NCBI GenBank assembly: GCA_031296355.1
Contig: JARLFX010000127.1
Location: forward strand, 1-31,370
DNA from: Acidobacteriaceae bacterium
GTDB taxonomy: Bacteria; Acidobacteriota; Terriglobia; Terriglobales; Acidobacteriaceae
DNA: 31,370 nucleotides
Direction of reading: 5' to 3'
Of the stretch, positions 15,708 through 22,677 are shown one piece after another (within the stretch, counting starts at the first letter, position 1; each line of letters begins with the position of its first letter). The translations under genes and the position numbers were made by a program. The notes under the pieces were generated by a model that saw only the letters and a list, made by a program, of their open reading frames with translations, made no database searches and was not told where the DNA came from.

Positions 15708-16988
15708 TTACTCGCTTGCCAGCTGTGCCAGCGTTGCCGCCAGCACGCGTGCGCCCCGCGTGATCGCCTCTGGTGCAGAATACTCGTCTGGCCGGTGGCT
15801 TACCCCGCCGCGGCAGGGAATAAAGATCATCGTCACCGGAGCGATCCGCGCCATGAACAGCGAGTCGTGGTACGCCCTGCTCACCATCTTCTTATACGTG
15901 ATGCCTTCCGCCTTGCAGATGCTCTCCACCAGTCCCACAATGTGGGCTGAAGACTGCGCCGGCTCATCCGCATTTACCTTCGTCTCCGTAATCGTTACGC
16001 CGCGCCGCTTGCGCACATCCTCTACCTCCGCCCGCACCCGTTGCATCACGCCCTCGCGCCGCGCCGGGTCCGTATCGCGGATGTCCACCTGCAGCAGTAC
16101 CCGCGAAGGCACGCTGTTCACCGCCCCCGGATGCACGTCGCACGTGCCCACCGTCGCCACCGTGTTGATGCTGCCCGTAGCCAGCGCATTCTTCTCAATG
16201 CTCAGAATGATCTCTGCAGCCGCGCACAGTGCATCCTTGCGGTCGGGCATCAGCAGCGCGCCCGCATGCCCGCCAAATCCCTCGATCAGAAACCCGTACC
16301 CCGCCGGAGCAGCAATGTCGGTCACAATGCCCAGCTCGATGCCTTCGCGCTCCAGCAGCGGCCCCTGTTCAATGTGCAGCTCCACAAACGCGCTGTAATA
16401 GTGCTCCGGCAGCTTTACGCTCGCCAGTGTGCCATCGAATCCGGCTGCCTGCCGCAGCTCCGCCATCGTCGCTTCGTCTTTGTCTCGCAGCGTATCGGCC
16501 TTCTCCGGGTCGATCGTTCCCGCCAGCAGCCTGCTGCCGATGCAGCCAATCCCAAACCGCGTCGGCTCTTCTGACGTGAACATCAGCAGCTCAATGGAGC
16601 GCGCGTGCTTCAGTCCACTCGCCTTAATCGCCCGCAGAGCCTCCAGCCCGCCCAGCACGCCCACCGTGCCGTCATACATCCCGGCAAACGGAATCGCGTC
16701 CGTGTGCGACCCTGTGCCCACAACCGGCAGCTCCGGCTCTGTGCCTTCCAGCCGGATGAACGTATTGCCCACGGCGTCTTCGCGCACTCGTAGCCCGGCA
16801 TCCGTGGCAGTCTTCTTCAGCCACGCCCGCGCCTTCCTGTCGTTCTCACTGAAGACCACGCGCGTCACCGCCACATCCTCCGGCTTCGCTGGGTCTTGTT
16901 CGCAATCCGTAATCCGGCTCAGCGTCTTCAACTCGCCCAGCAGCCGCGCCTCATCTATCGCAATGCTCTTGATCGTCTCAACCGCCAT
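15708..16988 (-). CDS. Ureidoglycolate amidohydrolase (M20 family)
   Basis: This is a 426-residue M20 metallohydrolase. The blocks GSHTDAIPFAGMYDGTVGVLG and SIELLMFTSEEPTRFGIGC, then GSRLLAG, closely match plant ureidoglycolate amidohydrolase, which releases glyoxylate, CO2 and ammonia from (S)-ureidoglycolate. Metal-site residues are His95, Asp106, Glu140/Glu141 and His205 (ELHIEQGP), with a late GVSHRPDEY. The assignment is supported by AllE directly upstream (30 bases), which makes ureidoglycolate, and by a separate allantoate-type paralogue at 19709. Related N-carbamoyl-L-amino-acid hydrolases share the fold and are the main alternative. Two metals (Mn or Zn class) are expected. Confidence 0.88.
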   Translation of the reverse strand: MAVETIKSIAIDEARLLGELKTLSRITDCEQDPAKPEDVAVTRVVFSENDRKARAWLKKTATDAGLRVREDAVGNTFIRLEGTEPELPVVGTGSHTDAIPFAGMYDGTVGVLGGLEALRAIKASGLKHARSIELLMFTSEEPTRFGIGCIGSRLLAGTIDPEKADTLRDKDEATMAELRQAAGFDGTLASVKLPEHYYSAFVELHIEQGPLLEREGIELGIVTDIAAPAGYGFLIEGFGGHAGALLMPDRKDALCAAAEIILSIEKNALATGSINTVATVGTCDVHPGAVNSVPSRVLLQVDIRDTDPARREGVMQRVRAEVEDVRKRRGVTITETKVNADEPAQSSAHIVGLVESICKAEGITYKKMVSRAYHDSLFMARIAPVTMIFIPCRGGVSHRPDEYSAPEAITRGARVLAATLAQLASE

Positions 16989-17018
16989 CTGTCACTCCAT
17001 CTACTCGTCGTCGGGGAA

Positions 17019-17807
17019 TTACGCCAGCGGATGCCGGTTCCAATCCTTGTAAATCAAATACCGCGCCGGTGTCTTGCCCACCGCGCAGAACCACTGCGGA
17101 CAGTACGGCGCCATCCAGATAAAATCGCCCTTCTCCACCGGATACCACTTGTCGCCCAGCCGGTACACGCCGCCGCCATCCAGCATCAGCAGCCCGTGCT
17201 CCATCACGTGGATCTCCACCTGGCTCAGCCCCGCGCCCGGCTGATACTCCATCGTGTTCACCGCAAAATCAATCGCCGGATTATCCGGCAGCAGCGCCCG
17301 CACCTGCAGCCACTCGTCGCCGTTCAGCGCCACCGGCGCCACGTTCTGTTCCTTGCCGATCACGATCTCCGCCAGCGCAGCTCCGCCCAGCGTCTTGTAT
17401 ACCTTCTCGATCACCGCCACGCGGCTCGCCTTCGCCGCTGTCACGATGTGCGGCATCCCGGCGGGCAGGTAAGCATAGCCGCCCGGCGTCAGCGTCGTCT
17501 TATTGCCGTCTTCCAGGTGGATCGTGCCTTCGATCACGTACAGGAATCGCTGCGTAAACGCGGGCACCGTGCCCAGCGTGCCGCCCTCTTCCATCTCCGC
17601 CGTGTACTGCGTGAACCCCGCCCCCACCGCCGGCGCTACGTGCACAATTGCTGTTGCGTTCTTCATCCCAGGCAGCGGCGACCGCACAAAACTGTCCGGC
17701 GTCAGCAGCAGATGGTCATGCTCGTGCACACTGCGTGTCTCTCCAAAATTCTGCACGTCGATTTCCTCCAGGGTGCTGCTCTCTATTTCTACTCTTCTAA
17801 GGAACAT
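17019..17807 (-). CDS. allE: (S)-ureidoglycine aminohydrolase
   Basis: This is a 262-residue two-cupin protein that converts (S)-ureidoglycine to (S)-ureidoglycolate plus ammonia. The first cupin carries FLYVIEGTIHLEDGNKTTL and GGYAYLPAGMPH. The second carries the diagnostic metal site: VEIHVMEHGLLML (Glu-x-His-xxx-His) and APYCPQWFCAVG with Gln as the fourth ligand. The tail YLIYKDWNRHPL matches the AllE family. It is the first gene of the unit allE, ureidoglycolate amidohydrolase, aldehyde dehydrogenase. The ATG at 17807 has no good ribosome site, but no alternative Met is near. It is divergent from perR with a 170-base gap, so the two promoters share that space. Confidence 0.94.
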   Translation of the reverse strand: MFLRRVEIESSTLEEIDVQNFGETRSVHEHDHLLLTPDSFVRSPLPGMKNATAIVHVAPAVGAGFTQYTAEMEEGGTLGTVPAFTQRFLYVIEGTIHLEDGNKTTLTPGGYAYLPAGMPHIVTAAKASRVAVIEKVYKTLGGAALAEIVIGKEQNVAPVALNGDEWLQVRALLPDNPAIDFAVNTMEYQPGAGLSQVEIHVMEHGLLMLDGGGVYRLGDKWYPVEKGDFIWMAPYCPQWFCAVGKTPARYLIYKDWNRHPLA

Positions 17808-17942
17808 CTATTTTGTCACACCGTACCTGCGAGCAGAAAACCGGAATCTGTTCCGGCATCCCCATTCAGCAGAATCTTTTTGCCCGCTGCCGAATCTGTT
17901 GGGAAGGCCGCAAAATAAACCGCGCTCCCTAAACGATAAGAT

Positions 17943-17971
17943 TTGACAAACAATAACTATTATTATCTACT
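17943..17971 (+). promoter_or_regulatory. Candidate perR promoter with Fur/PerR-like box
   Basis: A perfect TTGACA lies at 17943-17948. The inverted repeat AATAA-CTA-TTATT (17952-17964) follows in what would be the spacer, and resembles the AT-rich dyads bound by Fur/PerR proteins. The -10 is weak (TATCTA at 17964, or ATCTAC/TCTACT at 17965-17971). Overlap of box and promoter would give autorepression. The gene starts at 17978, so the leader would be very short. Confidence 0.45.
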
Positions 17972-17977
17972 AAACCA

Positions 17978-18427
17978 GTGAACCCCGTTGAACTACAGGC
18001 TTTTCGTGATCTCTGCATGCGCAATGATTTGGCTGTTACCCACCAGAGGCAGGTGATTTACGAGGTCCTTTGTTCCATGAGCGGGCATCCCAGCCCCGAA
18101 GAGATTTATCTCCGGGTGCGCAAGAAGATTCCGGCAATTTCTCTGGCAACGGTCTACAAGAACATTAATATTTTTCTGGCCAGCGAGATGTTCCGCGAAG
18201 TCAGCCTGCATCACGGATCGCTGCGCGTCGAGATTAACCCGCAGCCCCACCACCATCTGGTCTGCCGCCAGTGCCGCCGGATCGAAGACATCAGTCACGA
18301 AGCCCTGGGCGCACTGCCCATGCCCCGGCAACTGGGCCACGGATTTGAAGTCGAACGCTATACAGTCGACGTGCTTGGATTGTGCGCTGACTGCCAGAAA
18401 AAACATTCGCAGCCGGCCAAACACTAA
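17978..18427 (+). CDS. perR: Fur-family peroxide-type regulator (PerR-like)
   Basis: This is a 149-residue Fur-family repressor starting at GTG. The winged helix lies at about 20-75 (THQRQVIYEVL, then SLATVYKNINIFL). Two CxxC pairs, Cys96/Cys99 and Cys136/Cys139, form the structural zinc site. Numbering matches B. subtilis PerR: His37, His91, His93 and Asp104 of the regulatory metal site are all present, but position 85 is Glu instead of Asp. Asp104 favours the peroxide-sensing PerR type over Fur. ahpC and ahpD follow directly (59 and 83 bases) and are the expected targets. PerR-Fe is oxidised by H2O2 at its histidines and leaves the DNA. The alternative call, an iron regulator, is less likely given the neighbours. 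Confidence 0.9.
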   Translation: MNPVELQAFRDLCMRNDLAVTHQRQVIYEVLCSMSGHPSPEEIYLRVRKKIPAISLATVYKNINIFLASEMFREVSLHHGSLRVEINPQPHHHLVCRQCRRIEDISHEALGALPMPRQLGHGFEVERYTVDVLGLCADCQKKHSQPAKH

Positions 18428-18486
18428 CCTTCCCCGGCCTTCACTGCGGCAACCGCAACGTTCAATACATAACCATAAGGAGAACC

Positions 18487-19020
18487 ATGCTCGGAATTGG
18501 TGAAAAATTTCCCTCGTTTGAAGTCACCGCAGTCGTCAGCCGCGAAAAGGGCAAGGAATTTCAGCAGATCACCAGTGAGTCGTTCGCCGGCAAGTGGAAG
18601 GTCTATTTCTTCTGGCCCAAGGACTTCACCTTTGTCTGCCCCACTGAGATCGCCGGCTTCGGCAAGCTCAACAGCGAGTTCGCTGATCGCGATGCCCAGC
18701 TTCTCGGCGCCAGCATCGACTCTGAGTTTGTCCACCTGGCATGGCGCAATAACCACGCCGACCTCAAGGATCTGCCGTTCCCCATGCTCGCAGACATCAA
18801 GCGCGACCTGGTCGAGCAGCTCGGCATCCTCGGCTCCGATGGCGTAGCCCAGCGCGCCACCTACATCGTCGATCAGGATGGCGTCATTCGCTTCGTCTAC
18901 GTCACCGATGGCTCCGTGGGTCGCAATCCGCAAGAGGTTCTGCGCGTGCTCGACGCCTTGCAGAGCGACGAACTCTGCCCCTGCAACTGGCAAAAGGGCG
19001 AAGAGACCATCCACGTCTAA
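18487..19020 (+). CDS. ahpC: Alkyl hydroperoxide reductase AhpC (mycobacterial-type peroxiredoxin)
   Basis: This is a 177-residue 2-Cys peroxiredoxin that reduces H2O2 and organic peroxides. The peroxidatic Cys51 is in FFWPKDFTFVCPTEI; the C-terminus has Cys164 and Cys166 in DELCPCNWQKGE. Two C-terminal cysteines in CPCNWQKG are characteristic of the mycobacterial AhpC subgroup, which is recycled by AhpD rather than AhpF. AAGGAGA precedes the ATG. It sits between perR and ahpD, and a 10-bp hairpin separates it from ahpD. Confidence 0.97.
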   Translation: MLGIGEKFPSFEVTAVVSREKGKEFQQITSESFAGKWKVYFFWPKDFTFVCPTEIAGFGKLNSEFADRDAQLLGASIDSEFVHLAWRNNHADLKDLPFPMLADIKRDLVEQLGILGSDGVAQRATYIVDQDGVIRFVYVTDGSVGRNPQEVLRVLDALQSDELCPCNWQKGEETIHV

Positions 19021-19042
19021 ACCCGTGCAATCGCCATACCGG

Positions 19043-19069
19043 GGAGCGTCCGCGCAAAACGGACGCTCC
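19043..19069 (+). other. Intercistronic hairpin between ahpC and ahpD
   Basis: A perfect 10-bp stem, GGAGCGTCCG with CGGACGCTCC, has a 7-base A-rich loop (CGCAAAA) and is followed by TTCCT. The T-run is weak, so it is more likely a partial terminator or mRNA-end stabiliser than a full stop. It would set ahpC expression above ahpD. Confidence 0.6.
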
Positions 19070-19103
19070 TTCCTACATGCAACAAAAAGATTGAAAGGAC
19101 ACG

Positions 19104-19640
19104 ATGACGCTCGACGAACTGATGGATGGCTTGCCCGACTACGCCAAGGATTTGAAGTTGAATTACTCCAGCCTGGTGCGCAATAACCAGGAACTGACCC
19201 CGCAGCGACTCTGGGGCACTGTAGTTGCCAGCGCAATCGCAACCCGCAATGATGCCTTGACCAAAGCTGCCGTCGAAGCCGCCGCCGCCGTGCTCACGCC
19301 CGTCGCGCTGGAGGCCGCAAAAGGCGCTGCCGCCATCATGGGCATGAACAACATCTACTACCGCTTCCAGCACCTGAGCAGCAACGCGAACTATGCGACG
19401 CTGCCCGCGCGCCTGCGCATGAACGTCCTGCGCACTCACGGCAGCGACCCGGTAGATTTTGAGCTCTGGGCTCTCGCCGTCTCCGCCGTCAATGGCTGTG
19501 GTAAGTGCGTGGATGCGCACGAAAAAGTTGTGCGCGAAAAGGGAATCAGCGAGACCACGATCCTCGATATCGTGCGCGTCGCCTCCGTCATCCACGCCAT
19601 CGGCGTCACGCTCGACGCCGAACGCGCTATCAAAGCCTAG
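19104..19640 (+). CDS. ahpD: Alkyl hydroperoxidase AhpD
   Basis: This is a 178-residue AhpD-fold disulfide reductase that returns electrons to AhpC. The active site is in VNGCGKCVDAHEKVV: Cys132, Cys135 and His139, with Glu120 upstream in DFELWALAV. This reproduces the Glu-Cys-Cys-His relay of M. tuberculosis AhpD, shifted by two residues. AAAGGA lies shortly before the ATG. In mycobacteria AhpD is itself reduced by a lipoyl-protein partner (SucB with Lpd), so the same electron path is expected here. It is the last gene of the perR-ahpC-ahpD unit and is followed by a terminator. Confidence 0.96.
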   Translation: MTLDELMDGLPDYAKDLKLNYSSLVRNNQELTPQRLWGTVVASAIATRNDALTKAAVEAAAAVLTPVALEAAKGAAAIMGMNNIYYRFQHLSSNANYATLPARLRMNVLRTHGSDPVDFELWALAVSAVNGCGKCVDAHEKVVREKGISETTILDIVRVASVIHAIGVTLDAERAIKA

Positions 19641-19663
19641 CCGCGTTTACGCGCGATATACAG

Positions 19664-19711
19664 ACCGGTGTACTGGGATGAAACGTTCCCGGCACACCGG
19701 TTTTGTTTTTA
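19664..19711. terminator. Terminator between ahpD and allC
   Basis: A long imperfect stem (19664-19678 with 19687-19701) contains ACCGGTGT paired to ACACCGGT and an inner CTGGGA/TCCCGG. TTTTGTTTTT follows on the plus strand. It ends ahpD and probably also the convergent allC transcript. Confidence 0.82.
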
Positions 19712-20959
19712 ACTCTGTGCTTCCGCCAGCATGTGCAGAAACTCCACTCCCGCCGCCAGCGCCTTCTCCACATCGCCCGGTAGGACGCTCTCATCCGGAT
19801 GATGGCTCAGCCCGCCCGGCGACCTTAGAAACAGCATCGCCGTCGGCATCCGCGGCGCCACCATCATCGCGTCATGGCCCGCGCCGCTCACCATCACCCG
19901 CGCCGGAACGCCCGCCGCCATCACGCTCATCTCCAGCATCGTCGTCAGCCGAGCATCCATCGGCACCGCCGCCTGCTCCGATTGTTTCTCCCACTCCGCG
20001 CGCACGCCGCGTCCGCTGGTCACGCTCTGCGCCGCTGCAACCATTGCCTCGATGGCCTCGTTGCGGATTGCATCCTTCGCATGCCGCACATCCAGCGTCA
20101 CCCGCGCTGCGCCAGCCACCACATTCACCGCGCCCGGCTCGGCCGTCACTCGTCCAGTTGTAGCCACTAGCCCCTGCACCCCGCGCGCGTAAGCCTCCAC
20201 CGCCAGCATCCACTCCGCCGCAGCCAGCAGCGCATCCTTGCGCAGATGCATCGGCGTCGTCCCCGCATGGTTCGCTTCGCCCACAAAGGTGAATTCGCCC
20301 CGCGTCTGCCCCGCGATGCTCTCCACCACGCCCAGCGGCTGTTCTTCCGCCTCCAGCACCGGCCCCTGCTCAATGTGAATCTCGAAATATCCCAGCGGCG
20401 TCTCCTGCAACTCCGCCTCGCCAATCCGGCTGGTGTTCAGTCCGAAGGTGGTGATCGCCTCGCCGACCGAGCAGCCATGCTCGTCCGTCCGCGCCAGCAG
20501 CGCATCATCCAGCTCGCCCACCAGCGCGCGGCTCCCCAGGAACGGCACGCCGAACCGCGCACCCTCCTCCTCTGAGAATCCAATCACCTCAATCGCAAAC
20601 GGCAGCCGCTGCCCGCCCAGCTCTTCCACCAGCGCAATGCCCATCATCACGCCCAGCACGCCGTCAAATGCGCCCGCATTCGGCACCGTATCCAGGTGCG
20701 ATGCAATCAGCAACCGCGGCGCATCCGCCTTCGCCGCCGCCCACACCCCGCGGATGTTGCCCGCGTGGTCCACGCTCACGCTCATGCCCGCGGCTTCCAT
20801 CCATCCGCGCACCTGCTGGTGGCACTCGCGCATCGCCTCGCACAGAAACATTCGCGTCGTCTCGCCCGGCGTCTCCGTACACAGCGCCAGCTCGCGGCAT
20901 CGCGCAATCACCCGCTCCGCCCGCGCCGTCTCCGTACTGTGTGCAACGATCTCAGCCAT
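19709..20959 (-). CDS. allC: Allantoate amidohydrolase (M20 family)
   Basis: This is a 416-residue M20 metallohydrolase. Metal-site residues are His88 (ASHLDTVPNAGAFDG), Asp99, Glu130-131 in FSEEEGARFG, His195 in FEIHIEQGP and the late GGLSHHPDES. The substrate-side GAGHDAMM block typical of allantoate amidohydrolases and N-carbamoyl-L-amino-acid hydrolases is present. AllC removes CO2 and ammonia from allantoate to give ureidoglycine, the substrate of AllE at 17019. The presence of urate oxidase upstream and a distinct ureidoglycolate-type paralogue at 15708 supports allantoate as substrate. N-carbamoyl amino acid hydrolase is the main alternative. The 301-base gap to urate oxidase is filled with repeats, so it may have its own promoter. 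Confidence 0.87.
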   Translation of the reverse strand: MAEIVAHSTETARAERVIARCRELALCTETPGETTRMFLCEAMRECHQQVRGWMEAAGMSVSVDHAGNIRGVWAAAKADAPRLLIASHLDTVPNAGAFDGVLGVMMGIALVEELGGQRLPFAIEVIGFSEEEGARFGVPFLGSRALVGELDDALLARTDEHGCSVGEAITTFGLNTSRIGEAELQETPLGYFEIHIEQGPVLEAEEQPLGVVESIAGQTRGEFTFVGEANHAGTTPMHLRKDALLAAAEWMLAVEAYARGVQGLVATTGRVTAEPGAVNVVAGAARVTLDVRHAKDAIRNEAIEAMVAAAQSVTSGRGVRAEWEKQSEQAAVPMDARLTTMLEMSVMAAGVPARVMVSGAGHDAMMVAPRMPTAMLFLRSPGGLSHHPDESVLPGDVEKALAAGVEFLHMLAEAQS

Positions 20960-20986
20960 TCCTCAACTCTCAAACTCAATCAACAA

Positions 20987-21029
20987 AGCGGATGCCCCAG
21001 GTCTCGCATCTGAGACCTGGGTACGATGC
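20987..21029. repeat. Dispersed hairpin repeat family B, short form
   Basis: AGCGGATGCC is followed by the 10-bp stem CCCAGGTCTC/GAGACCTGGG with a 6-base loop, then TACGATGC. The same stem occurs inside thiL at 24866-24908, differing at only a few bases. Confidence 0.78.
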
Positions 21030-21066
21030 TGATTCCCACATCCGCCGCTCCAGGACAACCACCCAA

Positions 21067-21139
21067 AGCGGGTGCCCCATTCATCACGGCTTCATCGTGA
21101 TGAGTGGGACATCGTCGCAACGCGACGACGCTCCTGCCC
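21067..21139. repeat. Dispersed hairpin repeat family B, long form
   Basis: AGCGGGTGCC is followed by the 13-bp stem CCCATTCATCACG/CGTGATGAGTGGG (one G-T pair), then ACATCGTCGCAACGCGACGA and CGCTCCTGCC. It aligns end to end with 5916-5985, with compensating changes in the stem. Confidence 0.8.
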
Positions 21140-21169
21140 ATCCGCATGGTGTACCACGCAATGCGGTAT

Positions 21170-21246
21170 GAATCCTTCGTTAAGGGCACGCCTTCAGCCG
21201 TGCCGTAAAACGTCTATTCAGGAAGCGGGCTTTAGCCCCTGAGGGC
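21170..21246. repeat. Repeat family C, copy 1 flanking urate oxidase
   Basis: This is a 77-base unit: a conserved 5' block ending in the near-palindrome GGCACGCCTTCAGCCGTGCC, a variable 21-base middle, and GGGCTTTAGCCCCTGAGGGC. The copy at 22248-22324 has the same length and orientation. Confidence 0.82.
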
Positions 21247-21260
21247 AATGCCTGTCCTGT

Positions 21261-22121
21261 CTACTTCCGCTTCACCACCGCAATGATCGTTCCGTGCGGC
21301 TCATCCGTCGGCACAAAGATCTCGTTCACATTCTCCTGCCCAAACTTCTTCAGATCCACCAGCAGGCAATGCTTGTTCGGCAGCGTGAACTCGATCTCGT
21401 CCACCGCCAGCGCCGCTGCAATCATGTCCGCACCCATCTGATACAGCGTCTGCTGCACGCTTAGCGAATCATGTTCCGCAAAGCACTTCAGCAGCGTCTC
21501 GCGGATCGTCTCCCGCACTGCATTGAAGTCCAGCGCATCGCGGTTGTACGTCCACTCCGCCTTCACCACCGTGCCAAACAGCCGGTCCGTCGTCTCCGGC
21601 AGCGTCGTCAGGTCGTCCTTGATGTAGCCCACAAATCCTGACTTCGCCGTCTTCAGCACCTGCAGGCCATCCAGCCCGCTCACAATCTTCCACGGTCCCT
21701 GCTTCGCGCGGCTCACCACCGCCGTCTGCACCTCGGCGCTGCCATGCATAAACGTCGTCGGATGCGGCTTGCCGTCCACCGCCACCCGCTTCCACAGCGC
21801 TTGCTGAATGGTCACTTCGGCAGAGCTCACCTGCGGATTGCGGCCCAGCAGAAAATCGATCAGCTCCTTGGCATACTCTTCCATCGAGGTCGCACTCGAA
21901 GCCTTGGCCCGCGAATACACCGTGTTCTTCATGGTGTCCGTCGGTAGAATCTGGCTGTTGTCGCCCTCGGTATGCGCGGTCAGGAAATCTCCTTGCAGCA
22001 GCACCTGCACGTTCCACTCATACAACTCGTGGACACCGTCTTTGCCCCGAGTCACCTTCATCAGCCGCACGCGCGACTTGCCGTACCGGTTCGCCCCAAG
22101 TTCTACAGTCACTTCAGCCAT
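21261..22121 (-). CDS. uox: Urate oxidase (uricase)
   Basis: This is a 286-residue cofactor-free urate oxidase: urate + O2 + H2O gives 5-hydroxyisourate + H2O2. Catalytic landmarks are Lys15 in NRYGKSRVRL, Thr61 in ILPTDTMKNTVYS and His251 in LPNKHCLLVDL, equivalent to Lys10, Thr57 and His256 of the Aspergillus enzyme. The two tunnelling-fold halves give the normal length. The ribosome site AAAGAGGA precedes the ATG at 22121. It is 216 bases downstream of HIU hydrolase on the same strand, and its gene is flanked by two direct 77-base repeats. The H2O2 product gives a reason for the nearby perR-ahpCD genes. Confidence 0.97.
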   Translation of the reverse strand: MAEVTVELGANRYGKSRVRLMKVTRGKDGVHELYEWNVQVLLQGDFLTAHTEGDNSQILPTDTMKNTVYSRAKASSATSMEEYAKELIDFLLGRNPQVSSAEVTIQQALWKRVAVDGKPHPTTFMHGSAEVQTAVVSRAKQGPWKIVSGLDGLQVLKTAKSGFVGYIKDDLTTLPETTDRLFGTVVKAEWTYNRDALDFNAVRETIRETLLKCFAEHDSLSVQQTLYQMGADMIAAALAVDEIEFTLPNKHCLLVDLKKFGQENVNEIFVPTDEPHGTIIAVVKRK

Positions 22122-22247
22122 CGCTATCCTCTTTCGTCGTCTGAGATGTGTTTGTGATCTTAAAAACTTAACAGTGATGATGGTGATAAAGCCAGAAAAC
22201 AGTGATTAAAGCAGTGGGGGTGAGGAATTTTTCGTAGTGGGGATGAG

Positions 22248-22324
22248 GAATCTTTCGTTAAGGGCACGGCTTCAGCCGTGCCGCAGAGTTCATGTGAGGG
22301 TATGGGGCTTTAGCCCCTGAGGGC
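22248..22324. repeat. Repeat family C, copy 2 flanking urate oxidase
   Basis: This 77-base copy is in the same orientation as 21170-21246: nearly identical first 37 bases, a different 21-base middle, and an identical GGGCTTTAGCCCCTGAGGGC end. A partial duplication of its left edge (TGAGGAATTTTTCGT) lies just before it at 22221. Confidence 0.82.
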
Positions 22325-22337
22325 CGTCATCCGTCCG

Positions 22338-22673
22338 TTATGTTCCTCGGTAGGTCGAGTACCCATTCGCCGTCAGCAGCAGCGGGATATGGTAATGCTT
22401 CTGCCCCTTCTCCACCGTGAACGCGATCTCCACGATCGGGTACAGCCCCTTCAGCTTTTCCTTCTTGTAGTAGCTTGCGGTGTCAAACGATATCCGGTAC
22501 ACGCCCGCCGCTGCCGGCTGCTCTTTCGGCAGCAGCACTGCGCGCCCGTCGGCGTCTGTCTTTCCTGTGGCCAGCTCTTCCCAGAAGTCGCCGTCCATCC
22601 GTTCCAGTGAAACGTTCACGCCCGCTCCGGGCCGTCCTTTTGCCGTGTCCAGTATGTGCGTCGAAATTCCCAT
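22338..22673 (-). CDS. hiuH: 5-hydroxyisourate hydrolase (transthyretin-like)
   Basis: This is a 111-residue HIU hydrolase that opens the product of urate oxidase to OHCU. Signature residues are His6 in GISTHILDT, Arg44 in DADGRAVLL, and the KHYHIPLLL block with His93/His95. The C-terminus is TANGYSTYRGT; the family usually ends in YRGS, so Ser to Thr is a mild change that keeps the hydroxyl. There is no signal peptide, so it is cytoplasmic. It starts 4 bases after the stop of the 186-residue unknown gene, which indicates one transcript with it and the PLP enzyme. Confidence 0.97.
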   Translation of the reverse strand: MGISTHILDTAKGRPGAGVNVSLERMDGDFWEELATGKTDADGRAVLLPKEQPAAAGVYRISFDTASYYKKEKLKGLYPIVEIAFTVEKGQKHYHIPLLLTANGYSTYRGT

Positions 22674-22677
22674 CGTT

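Larger units (their letters stand above)
20960..21260. other. Gene-free stretch filled with dispersed repeats
   Basis: This 301-base stretch between allC and urate oxidase holds three hairpin repeats in a row: family B short form (20987-21029), family B long form (21067-21139) and family C (21170-21246). I see no convincing gene or promoter in it. A promoter for allC (minus strand) should lie near 20960-20990, but no clear -35/-10 pair stands out. Confidence 0.8.

Noticed and set aside
20960..21260. Insertion sequence or transposon remnant from repeated hairpins
   Set aside because: There is no transposase fragment, no terminal inverted repeats of IS type and no target-site duplication; these are small REP-like elements.
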